A stretch of 64,000 bases of DNA from Streptomyces halobius (GTDB lineage: Bacteria > Actinomycetota > Actinomycetes > Streptomycetales > Streptomycetaceae). Positions 16,305 to 25,393 of this stretch are shown in pieces; positions within the stretch are counted from its first letter, which is position 1, and each line of letters opens with the position of its first letter. Where the stretch lies: assembly GCF_023277745.1 (NCBI RefSeq), contig NZ_CP086322.1:3534001-3598000 (forward strand), written 5' to 3'. The position numbers and the translations under genes are program-made. The notes under the pieces are model-generated. The model was not told the DNA's origin. It worked only from the letters and a program-made list of their open reading frames with translations, and searched no databases.

Positions 16305-16781
16305 GCTCAACCGCCCCCGCGGGTGACCGAGTTGTCCACAGCGGCACGGTTGTCCACACGGCGTGGCGAGGGGCATCGTCCTGCTCTACGGTCCTTTCGT
16401 CATCGCAATGACGGGAGGCCCACCGGTGCGCGTCGCCAGCACACAAACCATCACCACCTGGACGGCCGTCGCCCTGCTCGGGGCGACCGGGCGCGAGGTG
16501 CCGAAGGGTCTCGGTCCACTACCACGCACACACGGCAGCAACGAGGAAGGTGCGCAAGGAAGCAGAGGGAACGCTGTGACGGCTTCCCGTCGGGAACGCC
16601 GGATCTGCTGGTGCGTAGGGGAGTTGACAGGCGAACCGACGCCGCCCCACCCGCCTTATCGGCCTCAGCCGTCCCCGCCGCGGTGCCATACCGATATGCG
16701 GACAGCTAGTGACGCGCTCCGAGGCTCTGCCATAGATTTCCAGCCCATTACACAGGAGATCGTCAGGACGGAGCCAACGCC
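16305..16781. other. Gene-free spacer after dasR with two DnaA boxes
   Basis: About 480 bp with no credible gene. Two perfect DnaA boxes are at 16332 and 16350. The rest shows no strong hairpin; open frames here lack ribosome-binding sites and coding bias. Confidence 0.5.
16332..16358 (+). promoter_or_regulatory. Pair of perfect DnaA boxes
   Basis: TTGTCCACA at 16332-16340 and again at 16350-16358, same orientation, 18 bp start to start. TTGTCCACA is the preferred Streptomyces DnaA-binding sequence. This is not oriC (no cluster of many boxes, no dnaA/dnaN nearby). Confidence 0.7.
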
Positions 16782-17042
16782 ATGCCAGAGTCGGCCGAAT
16801 CGCCAGGTACCAGACAGATCGTCACGCCCACCCGGGTCGTGGCCGGGCTGTGTCTGCTCGCTCCGTTCATCGCGATGCTGTGGGTGAGTTCCTATGCGAA
16901 GGTCGAACCGATCCTGATCGGGATCCCGTTCTTCTACTGGTACCAAATGCTGTGGGTGCTGATCTCGACCGGACTGACGACAATCGCCTACAAGCTCGTC
17001 CGGCGTGAGAAGCGCGCGGCCAAGGGCGGTGCGGCACAGTGA
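16782..17042 (+). CDS. DUF3311 small membrane protein
   Basis: An 86-residue protein with two membrane helices (VVAGLCLLAPFIAMLWVSSY and PFFYWYQMLWVLISTGLTTIAY) and a basic tail, the DUF3311 pattern. Such proteins are encoded directly before sodium:solute symporters and are thought to be an accessory subunit of the transporter, by analogy with the small YhdT/YjcH-type partners. It overlaps the following symporter start by 4 bp (GTGA), so the two are translationally coupled. Confidence 0.88.
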   Translation: MPESAESPGTRQIVTPTRVVAGLCLLAPFIAMLWVSSYAKVEPILIGIPFFYWYQMLWVLISTGLTTIAYKLVRREKRAAKGGAAQ

Positions 17043-18712
17043 CTCCAGACCCCTCCGCCACCCCGCTCGCGGCCGCCTCGACCGACGGTGTGAACGGCGT
17101 CGCACTGACCGTCTTCGTGTTCTTCTTCGTGGCCGTGACGGTCATGGGTTTCCTGGCCGCCCGCTGGCGCAAGGCCGAGCAGTCCGCCAACCTCGACGAA
17201 TGGGGCCTGGGCGGCCGTAGCTTCGGCACCTGGGTGACATGGTTCCTGCTCGGCGGCGACCTCTACACCGCGTACACCTTCGTGGCCGTCCCGGCGGCGA
17301 TCTACGCGGCGGGCGCGGCCGGCTTCTTCGCCGTCCCGTACACCATCCTGGTCTATCCCCTGATCTTCACCTTCCTCCCCCGCCTGTGGTCGGTCTCCCA
17401 CAAGCACGGATACGTCACCACCTCCGACTTCGTGCGCGGCCGCTTCGGCTCCAAGGGCCTGTCGCTGGCCGTGGCGCTCACCGGTCTGCTCGCCACGATG
17501 CCGTACATCGCGCTCCAACTGGTCGGCATCCAGGCCGTCCTGGACGTGATGGGCGTCGGCGGCGGTGCGCACGCCAACTGGTTCATCAAGGACTTGCCGC
17601 TGCTGATCGCGTTCGCCGTGCTGGCGGCGTACACCTACTCCTCGGGACTGCGGGCCCCCGCACTCATCGCGTTCGTCAAGGACGGGCTGATCTACCTCGT
17701 CATCGCCGTCGCCATCATCTACATCCCGATCAAACTGGGCGGTTTCGACGCGATTTTCGACTCGGCCGGGAAGGCGTTCGCCGAACCGGGGCCGAACGGC
17801 AGGCCACGCGGTGCGCTCACCACCGGCCCCAACGCGCAATGGGCGTACGCGACTCTGGCGCTCGGCTCCGCGCTGGCGCTCTTCATGTATCCGCACTCGA
17901 TCACCGCGACGCTGTCTTCCCGGAGCCGCAATGTGATCCGCCGCAACACCACGATCCTGCCGCTGTACTCCCTGATGCTGGGCTTCCTGGCGCTGCTCGG
18001 CTTCATGGCGATCAAGGCCGGTACGGACGTCAAGGGCAACCCGCAGCTGGCGATTCCGCAGCTGTTCGAGGATGTCTTCCCGAGCTGGTTCTCGGGTGTC
18101 GCGTTCGCCGCGATCGGCATCGGCGCGCTGGTGCCGGCCGCGATCATGTCGATCGCCGCGGCCAACCTCTTCACCCGCAACGTCTACAAGGATTTCCTCA
18201 AACCGGGCGCCACCCCGGAGCAGGAGCACAAGGTCGCCAAGCTGGTGTCGCTGCTGGTGAAGGTCGGCGCGCTCGCCTTCGTCCTGACCATGGACAAGAC
18301 GGTCGCGATCAACTTCCAGCTGCTGGGCGGTATTTGGATCCTGCAGACCATGCCGGCCCTGGTCGGCGGTCTGTTCACCCGCTGGTTCCACCGCTGGGCG
18401 CTGCTGGCCGGCTGGGCGGCCGGCATGCTCTACGGCACGCTCGCGGCGTACGGCGTGGCCAGCCCCACCCAGAAGCACTTCGGCGGCTCGTCCGCCGCGA
18501 TCCCCGGCATCGGTGAGATCGGCTACATCGGCCTGACCGCGTTCGTGCTGAACGTCCTGGTCACGGTCGTGCTGACGGTCGCCCTGAAAGCCGCGAAGGC
18601 CCCGGAGGGCGTCGACGAGACCAGCCCGGGCGACTACACGGCGGACGTCGGGGACAAGGGCGTCACGGCCGATCTTCCGCCCGCTACGGCGGAGGCTCCG
18701 GCCGGCCGCTGA
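17039..18712 (+). CDS. Sodium:solute symporter (SSS family), monocarboxylate-type
   Basis: A 557-residue SSS-family permease with about 13 membrane helices. DEWGLGGRSFGTWVTWFLLGGDLYTAYTFV is the typical N-terminal block. GFFAVPYTILVYPL and the segment AAIMSIAAANLFTRNVYKDFLKP, which contributes to the sodium site, are also present. The C-terminal tail is cytoplasmic and Thr/Asp-rich. Members paired with DUF3311 proteins are often monocarboxylate (acetate/pyruvate/propionate) uptake systems such as MctC; the substrate here is an inference. GTG 17039 starts inside the DUF3311 stop. Confidence 0.9.
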   Translation: MTPDPSATPLAAASTDGVNGVALTVFVFFFVAVTVMGFLAARWRKAEQSANLDEWGLGGRSFGTWVTWFLLGGDLYTAYTFVAVPAAIYAAGAAGFFAVPYTILVYPLIFTFLPRLWSVSHKHGYVTTSDFVRGRFGSKGLSLAVALTGLLATMPYIALQLVGIQAVLDVMGVGGGAHANWFIKDLPLLIAFAVLAAYTYSSGLRAPALIAFVKDGLIYLVIAVAIIYIPIKLGGFDAIFDSAGKAFAEPGPNGRPRGALTTGPNAQWAYATLALGSALALFMYPHSITATLSSRSRNVIRRNTTILPLYSLMLGFLALLGFMAIKAGTDVKGNPQLAIPQLFEDVFPSWFSGVAFAAIGIGALVPAAIMSIAAANLFTRNVYKDFLKPGATPEQEHKVAKLVSLLVKVGALAFVLTMDKTVAINFQLLGGIWILQTMPALVGGLFTRWFHRWALLAGWAAGMLYGTLAAYGVASPTQKHFGGSSAAIPGIGEIGYIGLTAFVLNVLVTVVLTVALKAAKAPEGVDETSPGDYTADVGDKGVTADLPPATAEAPAGR

Positions 18713-18735
18713 GCCTTCCGCTCCGGCGAACGCAC

Positions 18736-18770
18736 GGGCTGCCGCGTCCCTTTGGGGATGCGGCAGGCCC
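18736..18770 (+). terminator. Terminator after the symporter operon
   Basis: A GGGCTGCCGC...GCGGCAGGCCC stem with inner TCCC/GGGA pairs and a TTTG loop, 24 bp after the symporter stop. Confidence 0.75.
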
Positions 18771-18799
18771 GCTGTCCTGTCAGGACGCGTCTCACCGTC

Positions 18800-19410
18800 C
18801 GGACGGGGTCGGTTCACCCAGTCCTTGAGCGCTTCGGTTTCGAGAGTGATTCCCACGGGGTCCGGGAGGTGGAGCTGCTTGCCGTACCGCACGGTGCGCA
18901 CGATCTCGTAGCGGGCACCGTCAGGCTCACTGTGGACCGCCACCTGGCAGTCCTGACGGCCGATCAACAGGTAGAGCGGAATGACTGTCTCCGCGTACGC
19001 ACGGGCTTCTCCACCCGATAGCGCTGGTCGGCGTCCGAGTCGTGCGAGGTGACTCGACGACCATCAACACCGGTCCGGGATCTACCCATTCGCCCTGGCC
19101 GGCGAAGGCGCCGCTGGGCGCGAGCGCACCATCCGTGCGAGCCCTGCCTCCTCGGGACGCCTGCACCGTGAGTCCCTGACCGGGAGAGAGCCACAGTTCT
19201 GGGCGCGACTGGAAGAAGACGCGACTGGAAAGAAGATACGCGTCAGCCGCTGGCTGATCCGTCCGTGGTTGCCTCCGGCATGGCCTTGCTCCTGACCTTC
19301 CCGTCAATGAGCTCCAACCGCGCGCCTTCCTCCAAGCGGTCAAGTGTCCGGGCGGCCTCTTCGAAGTGCTCGACGAACGTGATGTGCGGGCGGTCGGCAA
19401 GCGCGGTCAT
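18800..19410 (-). pseudogene. Uma2 family (putative nuclease) pseudogene
   Basis: The minus strand carries an Uma2/DUF820 protein broken over three frames. Starting at ATG 19410 one reads MTALADRPHITFVEHFEEAA and RLELIDGKVRSKAMPEATTDG, then a stop. A second frame resumes with FFQSRPELWLSPGQGL, RARTDGALAPSGAFAGQGEW and DPGPVLMVVE. A third gives VTSHDSDADQRYRVEKP, and the first-type tail AVHSEPDGARYEIVRTV...DPVGITLETEALKDWV ends near 18814. At least three frameshifts are needed to rebuild the usual 190-residue protein. Intact Uma2 genes are abundant in Streptomyces and their role is unknown. It overlaps no other gene. Confidence 0.82.
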
Positions 19411-19544
19411 GAGGCCTTCTCCTTCTGCCGTCGGACAGATCAGGGAACGTGGAAGCGACGATAGCCGAGGCCACTGACAGACACCGCCCGATCACACACG
19501 ACACACTAGATATGGGGGTGCGCGCGAGGAGCCACCCCCACATG

Positions 19545-19690
19545 TATGCTCATGCTCGCTGTCGCCGCAGGGGAATCCGGTGCGAATCCGGAACTGTCCC
19601 GCAACGGTGTATCGAGCGTACGCAACCGCGTACCCGTCAGTCCGAGGACCTGCCGGCAGTACGTCCGCACCGCCATGGGTGCGGCACGTC
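19545..19690 (+). ncRNA. Cobalamin (AdoCbl) riboswitch upstream of nrdAB
   Basis: The conserved core is visible from GGGGAATCCGGTGCGAATCC through GGAACTGTCCCGCAACGGTG, then CAGTCCGAGGACCTGCCGGC (19570-19665), matching the B12-riboswitch helices and the receptor loop. It lies 140-290 nt before the nrdA start. In S. coelicolor the same element shuts off the class Ia reductase when coenzyme B12 is available, leaving the B12-dependent class II enzyme NrdJ to work. The outer boundaries are approximate. Confidence 0.93.
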
Positions 19691-19832
19691 ATACGTCCGG
19701 GCCTCGCGGGTTGGGCCGGTGGACGCCGCGCGGTGTGCCCGCGCACCCTGGACCGTACCGGGGTGCCGCATGCCCGCGAGCGACCGCCGCGCCCCTCCCT
19801 CCTGGCCCCCGCCGAGTGAGGGAGAGCACCAC

Positions 19833-22265
19833 GTGACCATCGCGCCAACGGAGCCCGCGTCAGACGCCGAGGTCGGACAGCCCGCGGTGGCCACCCAGCA
19901 CCCCCGGGCCGGGCGGGCCGATGACAGGCACGACGGGCCGGGCACCGCCCTGCTGCGGACCCTGACCGAGCTGACCGAGGACCTGACCGCCACCGACCCC
20001 GGCAAGGTGGCCGCCGCCGCCCTGCGCGGCCGGCACCCGGGCGCAGACGAGGCCGAGTTGCGGTCGCTGGCCATCGACGCCGCGGCCGGTCTGATCGGTG
20101 ACGAGCCGCAGTACTCCCAGCTCGCCGCGCGGCTGCTCACCCGCGCCATCGCGGAGGAAGCCGCAGGCCAGGGCGCCACCTCGTTCTCCGCCTCGGTCGC
20201 CACCGGCCATCGCGAGGGCCTGATCGCCGACCGGACCGCGGAGTTCGTACGGACCCACGCCGCCCGGCTGGACGGGCTCGTGCGGCAAGCCCTGGAGGAA
20301 GGCGCCGACGACCGGTTCGGGTACTTCGGGCTGCGCACCCTGCACTCCCGCTATCTGCTCCGGCACCCCACCACCCGTCAGGTCGTCGAGACCCCCCAGC
20401 ACTTCCTGCTGCGGGTCGCCTGCGGCCTGGCCGAGGACCACTCCGAGCGGGCGCTGGCGGACGTCGCCGAGCTCTACCGGCTGACCAGCACCCTCTCCTA
20501 CCTCCCCTCCTCCCCCACGCTCTTCAACTCCGGCACCCGCCACCCCCAGATGTCGTCCTGCTATCTGCTGGACTCCCCGCTGGACGAGCTCGACTCGATC
20601 TATGACCGATACCACCAGGTCGCCCGGCTCTCCAAGCACGCCGGCGGCATCGGTCTCTCCTACTCCCGGATCCGCGCACGGGGATCGCTGATCCGGGGCA
20701 CCAACGGTCACTCCAACGGCATCGTGCCGTTCCTGCGCACCCTGGACGCCTCCGTCGCGGCGGTGAACCAGGGCGGCCGCCGCAAGGGCGCGGCCTGTGT
20801 CTACCTGGAGACCTGGCACGCCGACATCGAGGAGTTCCTGGAGCTGCGCGACAACACCGGTGAGGAGGCCCGCCGTACGCACAACCTCAACATCGCGCAC
20901 TGGATCCCGGACGAGTTCATGCGCCGGGTGGAGGCGGACGCCGACTGGTCGCTGTTCTCGCCGTCCGACGCGCCGGAGCTGGTGGACCTGTGGGGCGAGG
21001 AGTTCGACGCCGCCTACCGCAATGCCGAGGCGGAGGGCCGGGCGCTCAAGCAGATCCCGGCCCGGCTGCTGTACTCCCGCATGATGCGCACCCTGGCGCA
21101 GACCGGAAACGGCTGGATGACGTTCAAGGACGCCGCCAACCGCACCGCCAACCAGACCGCCGAGCCCGGCAGGGTCGTGCACTCGTCCAACCTGTGCACG
21201 GAGATCCTGGAGGTGACGGACGACGGGGAGACCGCGGTCTGCAACCTGGGGTCGGTCAACCTCGCCGCTCACCTCGGCGAAGACGGTGAGATGGACTGGC
21301 AGAAGCTGGACGCCACCGTCCGCACCGCCGTCACCTTCCTCGACCGCGTCGTGGACATCAACTTCTACCCGACCGAGCAGGCCGCGGCCTCCAACTCCCG
21401 CTGGCGCCCGGTCGGTCTGGGCCTGATGGGCCTGCAGGACGTCTTCTTCCGGCTGCGGCTGCCGTTCGACTCGCCCGAGGCGCGGGAGCTGTCGACCCGG
21501 ATCTCCGAGCGGATCATGCTCGCCGCCTACGAGGCGTCGGCCGACCTCGCGGAACGGCATGGCCCGCATCCGGCCTGGTCCGCGACCCGTACCGCGCGCG
21601 GGGTGCTGCACCCCGACCACTACCCGGACGCCGAGCCGCGCTGGGCGGACCGCTGGGCGGCGCTGCGCAGCCGTATCGCGGCGACCGGGATGCGTAACTC
21701 GCTCCTCCTGGCCATCGCGCCGACCGCCACCATCGCCTCCATCGCGGGCGTGTACGAGTGCATCGAGCCACAGGTCTCCAACCTGTTCAAGCGTGAGACG
21801 CTGTCCGGCGAGTTCCTGCAGGTCAACGCGTATCTGATCGAGGAGCTCAAGGAGCTGGGGATGTGGGACGCGCGGACCCGTGACGCGCTGCGCGAGGCCA
21901 ACGGCTCGGTCCAGGAGCTCGGCTGGATCCCCGAGGACGTTCGCGCCCGCTACCGCACCGCCTGGGAGATCCCGCAGCGCGCGCTGATCGACATGGCCGC
22001 GGCCCGTACGCCCTACCTCGACCAGAGCCAGTCGCTGAACCTCTTCCTGGCGTCGCCGACCATCGGCAAGCTCAGCTCGATGTACGCGTACGCCTGGAAG
22101 CACGGCATCAAGACGACGTACTACCTGCGGTCGCGTCCGGCGACGCGGATCGCCCAGTCGGCGCGCGCCGCCACCACCACCGCCCCCGTACCGCAGCAGG
22201 CCACCGACCCCGAAGCGGTCGCCTGCTCCCTGGAAAACCCCGAGTCCTGCGAGGCCTGCCAGTAA
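19833..22265 (+). CDS. nrdA: Class Ia ribonucleotide reductase, large subunit
   Basis: An 810-residue catalytic subunit reducing ribonucleoside diphosphates. After a variable N-terminus with a weak ATP-cone-like region (about residues 35-105), the alpha-barrel carries MSSCYLLD (first redox Cys), SNLCTEILE (Asn, thiyl-radical Cys, Glu), AVCNLGSVNL (second redox Cys) and LLLAIAPTATIA. The protein ends in CSLENPESCEACQ with the C-terminal CEAC pair that re-reduces the active site. GTG 19833 follows GGGAGAG. It is controlled by the cobalamin riboswitch just upstream and overlaps nrdB by one base. Confidence 0.96.
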   Translation: MTIAPTEPASDAEVGQPAVATQHPRAGRADDRHDGPGTALLRTLTELTEDLTATDPGKVAAAALRGRHPGADEAELRSLAIDAAAGLIGDEPQYSQLAARLLTRAIAEEAAGQGATSFSASVATGHREGLIADRTAEFVRTHAARLDGLVRQALEEGADDRFGYFGLRTLHSRYLLRHPTTRQVVETPQHFLLRVACGLAEDHSERALADVAELYRLTSTLSYLPSSPTLFNSGTRHPQMSSCYLLDSPLDELDSIYDRYHQVARLSKHAGGIGLSYSRIRARGSLIRGTNGHSNGIVPFLRTLDASVAAVNQGGRRKGAACVYLETWHADIEEFLELRDNTGEEARRTHNLNIAHWIPDEFMRRVEADADWSLFSPSDAPELVDLWGEEFDAAYRNAEAEGRALKQIPARLLYSRMMRTLAQTGNGWMTFKDAANRTANQTAEPGRVVHSSNLCTEILEVTDDGETAVCNLGSVNLAAHLGEDGEMDWQKLDATVRTAVTFLDRVVDINFYPTEQAAASNSRWRPVGLGLMGLQDVFFRLRLPFDSPEARELSTRISERIMLAAYEASADLAERHGPHPAWSATRTARGVLHPDHYPDAEPRWADRWAALRSRIAATGMRNSLLLAIAPTATIASIAGVYECIEPQVSNLFKRETLSGEFLQVNAYLIEELKELGMWDARTRDALREANGSVQELGWIPEDVRARYRTAWEIPQRALIDMAAARTPYLDQSQSLNLFLASPTIGKLSSMYAYAWKHGIKTTYYLRSRPATRIAQSARAATTTAPVPQQATDPEAVACSLENPESCEACQ

Positions 22266-23320
22266 TGACCACCGCACCTGAGAAGAACGCTTCCGCCACA
22301 CACACCGCCACCACGGGCAACAGGAATCTGCTCGACCCCGGTTTCGAGCTGACCCTGCGCCCGATGCGGTACCCGGCGTTCTACGACCGCTACCGCGACG
22401 CGATCAAGAACACCTGGACCGTCGAGGAGGTCGATCTCCACTCCGACGTCGCCGACCTGGCCAAACTCTCCCCGGGTGAGCAGCACCTCATCGGCCGCCT
22501 GGTCGCCTTCTTCGCGACCGGCGACTCGATCGTCGCCAACAACCTGGTCCTGACCCTCTACAAGCACATCAACTCCCCCGAAGCGCGGCTGTATCTGTCG
22601 CGGCAGCTCTTCGAGGAGGCCGTGCACGTCCAGTTCTATCTGACGCTGCTGGACACCTATCTGCCCGACCCGGACGACCGCGCGGCCGCCTTCGCCGCCG
22701 TGGAGAACATCCCGTCCATCCGGGAGAAGGCCCGGTTCTGCTTCACATGGATGGACTCGGTCGAGTCGATCGACCGGCTGGAGACCAAGGCCGACCGCCG
22801 CCGGTTCCTGCTCAATCTCATCTGCTTCGCGGCCTGCATCGAGGGGCTGTTCTTCTACGGGGCGTTCGCCTACGTCTACTGGTTCCGCTCGCGCGGGCTG
22901 CTGCACGGCCTGGCGACCGGCACCAACTGGGTGTTCCGCGACGAGACGATGCATATGAACTTCGCGTTCGAGGTCGTGGACACCGTCCGCTCCGAGGAGC
23001 CGGACCTCTTCGACGACGAGCTCCAGCAGCAGGTCACCGACATGCTCGAGGAGGCCGTCGAGGCGGAGCTGCAGTTCGGCCGCGATCTGTGCGGTGACGG
23101 GCTGCCGGGCATGAACACCGAGTCGATGCGCGAGTACCTCCAGTGCGTCGCCGACCAGCGGCTCCGGCGGCTGGGCTTCGCGCCCGTCTACGGCTCGGAG
23201 AACCCCTTCTCCTTCATGGAGCTGCAGAACGTCCAGGAGCTGACCAACTTCTTCGAGCGACGGGCCTCGGCCTACCAGGTCGCCGTCGAGGGCTCGGTCT
23301 CGTTCGACGACGACTTCTAG
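22265..23320 (+). CDS. nrdB: Class Ia ribonucleotide reductase, small subunit
   Basis: A 351-residue beta subunit that houses the diiron-tyrosyl radical cofactor. Metal-ligand motifs are in DLAKLSPGEQHL, FEEAVHVQFY (Glu and His), the FCFTW/EGLFFYGAF helix and RDETMHMNFAFE (Glu, His); the TLLDTY segment may carry the radical Tyr. The C-terminal EGSVSFDDDF tail is the peptide that docks on NrdA. It starts within the nrdA stop codon (TAATG). In S. coelicolor a third gene, nrdS, has been described in this operon; here nrdB is followed by a terminator and an unrelated gene. Confidence 0.95.
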   Translation: MTTAPEKNASATHTATTGNRNLLDPGFELTLRPMRYPAFYDRYRDAIKNTWTVEEVDLHSDVADLAKLSPGEQHLIGRLVAFFATGDSIVANNLVLTLYKHINSPEARLYLSRQLFEEAVHVQFYLTLLDTYLPDPDDRAAAFAAVENIPSIREKARFCFTWMDSVESIDRLETKADRRRFLLNLICFAACIEGLFFYGAFAYVYWFRSRGLLHGLATGTNWVFRDETMHMNFAFEVVDTVRSEEPDLFDDELQQQVTDMLEEAVEAELQFGRDLCGDGLPGMNTESMREYLQCVADQRLRRLGFAPVYGSENPFSFMELQNVQELTNFFERRASAYQVAVEGSVSFDDDF

Positions 23321-23331
23321 ACACACACCCC

Positions 23332-23390
23332 GGACGGGGCTCCCGTGGATTATGAGCGTTGTGTTAACACGTCAACCGGGAGCCTCGTCC
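23332..23390 (+). terminator. Long-loop terminator after nrdAB
   Basis: A 14-bp stem GGACGGGGCTCCCG / CGGGAGCCTCGTCC (one G-T pair) with a 31-nt AT-richer loop, 11 bp after the nrdB stop. The possible upstream GTG start of the PBP gene would lie inside this stem-loop, which argues for the ATG at 23408. Confidence 0.7.
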
Positions 23391-23407
23391 GCCACATCTA
23401 CCTGAGC

Positions 23408-25333
23408 ATGAAGGGCACGAAGGGGCGTCGCCGGTTCATCGACTATCCGCGCCGGGGACGGGAGGGCTGGCGGCGCTGGCTGCCGTCGTGGAGGCTGCTG
23501 CTGGCCACGGTCGGACTCGGCATCGCCGGCCTCGCGGGGCTGTTCGTCCTCGTCTACATCAATGTCGACATCCCGACCGAGAACGCCCTCGCCGAAAAGG
23601 AAGCCACCGTCTATTACTGGGCGGACGGCAGCCAGATGGTGAGCGTCGGCGACGTCAACCGGCAGAACATCTCCCTGGACAAGGTGCCGGACTCCGTCGA
23701 GAACGCCGTGATCTCGGCGGAGAACGCCAGTTTCTACAGCGATTCCGGCGTCTCCTTCCAGGGCATTGCCCGCGCCGTGGTGAACATGGTCTCCGGCGAG
23801 GACGCCCAGGGCGGCTCCACCATCACCCAGCAGTATGTGAAGAACACCTATCTCTCGCAGGACCAGACGGTCACCCGCAAGGTCAAGGAGTTCGTCATCG
23901 CGCTGAAGGTGAACCACCAGCAGTCCAAGCGGGACATTCTGCGCGGCTATCTCAACACCAGCTGGTTCGGTCGCGGTTCGTACGGAATCCAGGCGGCCGC
24001 CCACGCGTATTACGGCATCGACGCGGAGCAGCTGAACCCCAGCCAGGGGGCGCTGCTGGCCGCCACGCTGAAGGGCTCGGAACAGTACGATCCGGGGTTG
24101 AGCAAGGCCAATCACGAGCGGGCCGTGGCCCGCTGGAAATGGATACTCGACCGGCAGGTCGCCACCGGCCACATGAGCCCGCGGGAACGGGAAAAGTACC
24201 GGAAGTTCCCCGAGCCCCGGCCGCTTGAGAAGCCCACCAGCCAGGCCGGCCAGATCGGCTATCTCGTCGATATCGCCAACAAGTTCATCAGGAGCGCCAC
24301 CGGTCTGACCGACAAGGATCTGGCACGCGGCGGCTATCGCATTCACACCACCTTCGACAAACAGCGCACGCGCCGGCTGGAAAAGGCGGTCAACGAAATC
24401 AGCAAGAAGAACATCGACCCGAAGAAGAACCCTGCCGACACCTATGTGCAGTTCGGCGCGGCCTCCGTACGCCCCAAGGACGGCGCGGTCCTGGCGATTT
24501 ACGGCGGCACGGACGCGACCAAGCACTTCAGAAACAACGCGGACACCACCGCCGTGCCGGCCGGATCGGCGTTCAAGCCGTTCGTTCTCGCCGCCGCTCT
24601 CCAGCAGCAGTACGAAGCCCCCGAGGCGCTGCCGCAGCAGGAGGCGTTCTGGGAGCGCGATTTCAGGGAACTGAGCGCGGCCCTGATGAACGCCAACAGC
24701 CCGCCGTTCGTACGGGCCGGGCAGCGCATCGGGCTGGAGACCATCCGGGATCTGGTGGTGGACGCGGGGCTGCACGAGGAGAGCCTGGCGCAGCTGGAGC
24801 AGACCTTCCCGCTCGGCACCTCGGCGCCCAGCGCGATCCGGTTGGCGAGCGCGTACACCACCTTCGCCAATGACGGGCTGCACGCCGCCCCGTACGCGGT
24901 GTCCCGTATGTCCTACAACAAGAAGCCGGTTTCCGGCTTCGACCGCGCGGAGCCCGAGGAGGTGCTCACTCCCGAAGTCGCGCAGCGGGTCACCGGAACC
25001 CTGGAGGGCCTGGGCTGGCGCACGCTGGGGGCCCCGGACCAGCAGCCCCCGTTGCGGCCCGTCGCGGCCGGTGTCACGGAGCCCAGCGACCGGAAGAAGT
25101 CGGCGTGGTTCATCGGCACCACCGTGTCCGGGCCCGGCACCGCACCCGGCATCCGCCCGGACCGTGCGCCGGGTGCCGGTGACGGCAGCGAACCGACCAC
25201 CGCCATCACCATGTTCCGCAACAAGGCGGGAGAGCCCGAACTCCTGCCCATGAACGGCGTCGGCGGCCCCGATTCCGGGCTCGGTACCGCCATCCCGCCG
25301 AAGATCTGGACCGCCTACCAGAACGGGACATAA
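23408..25333 (+). CDS. Class A penicillin-binding protein with degenerate transpeptidase domain
   Basis: A 641-residue bitopic protein: a basic N-terminus, one membrane helix (about 29-51), then a GT51 glycosyltransferase domain (about 65-240) with AENASFYSDSGVSFQGI, GGSTITQQYVKN and YLNTSWFGRGSYGIQAAA. It would polymerise lipid II. A penicillin-binding domain follows. The SxxK motif is intact (S387-A-F-K390), but the SxN motif reads N428-A-N and the KTG region reads AAGVTEPSDRKKSAWFIG with no KTG. The interval between SxxK and SxN is also only about 40 residues, shorter than usual. The transpeptidase is therefore probably inactive. The glycosyltransferase Glu is kept. The start at 23345 (GTG) is less likely. 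Confidence 0.85.
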   Translation: MKGTKGRRRFIDYPRRGREGWRRWLPSWRLLLATVGLGIAGLAGLFVLVYINVDIPTENALAEKEATVYYWADGSQMVSVGDVNRQNISLDKVPDSVENAVISAENASFYSDSGVSFQGIARAVVNMVSGEDAQGGSTITQQYVKNTYLSQDQTVTRKVKEFVIALKVNHQQSKRDILRGYLNTSWFGRGSYGIQAAAHAYYGIDAEQLNPSQGALLAATLKGSEQYDPGLSKANHERAVARWKWILDRQVATGHMSPREREKYRKFPEPRPLEKPTSQAGQIGYLVDIANKFIRSATGLTDKDLARGGYRIHTTFDKQRTRRLEKAVNEISKKNIDPKKNPADTYVQFGAASVRPKDGAVLAIYGGTDATKHFRNNADTTAVPAGSAFKPFVLAAALQQQYEAPEALPQQEAFWERDFRELSAALMNANSPPFVRAGQRIGLETIRDLVVDAGLHEESLAQLEQTFPLGTSAPSAIRLASAYTTFANDGLHAAPYAVSRMSYNKKPVSGFDRAEPEEVLTPEVAQRVTGTLEGLGWRTLGAPDQQPPLRPVAAGVTEPSDRKKSAWFIGTTVSGPGTAPGIRPDRAPGAGDGSEPTTAITMFRNKAGEPELLPMNGVGGPDSGLGTAIPPKIWTAYQNGT

Positions 25334-25341
25334 CGCCGTGC

Positions 25342-25371
25342 GGGCACCCGGGGACCGCGCCCCGGGTGCCC
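25342..25371. terminator. Bidirectional terminator between the PBP gene and def
   Basis: A perfect 12-bp stem GGGCACCCGGGG / CCCCGGGTGCCC with a six-base loop between two converging genes. Confidence 0.85.
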
Positions 25372-25393
25372 ACACGGTCGGAGCGACGGGCGC

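Noticed and set aside
16332..16358. oriC
   Set aside because: Only two DnaA boxes and no dnaA/dnaN/recF neighbourhood, whereas Streptomyces oriC has many boxes.
16363..16887. 174-codon frame between dasR and the DUF3311 gene
   Set aside because: No ribosome-binding site, composition unlike neighbouring genes, and it overlaps the well-supported DUF3311 start.
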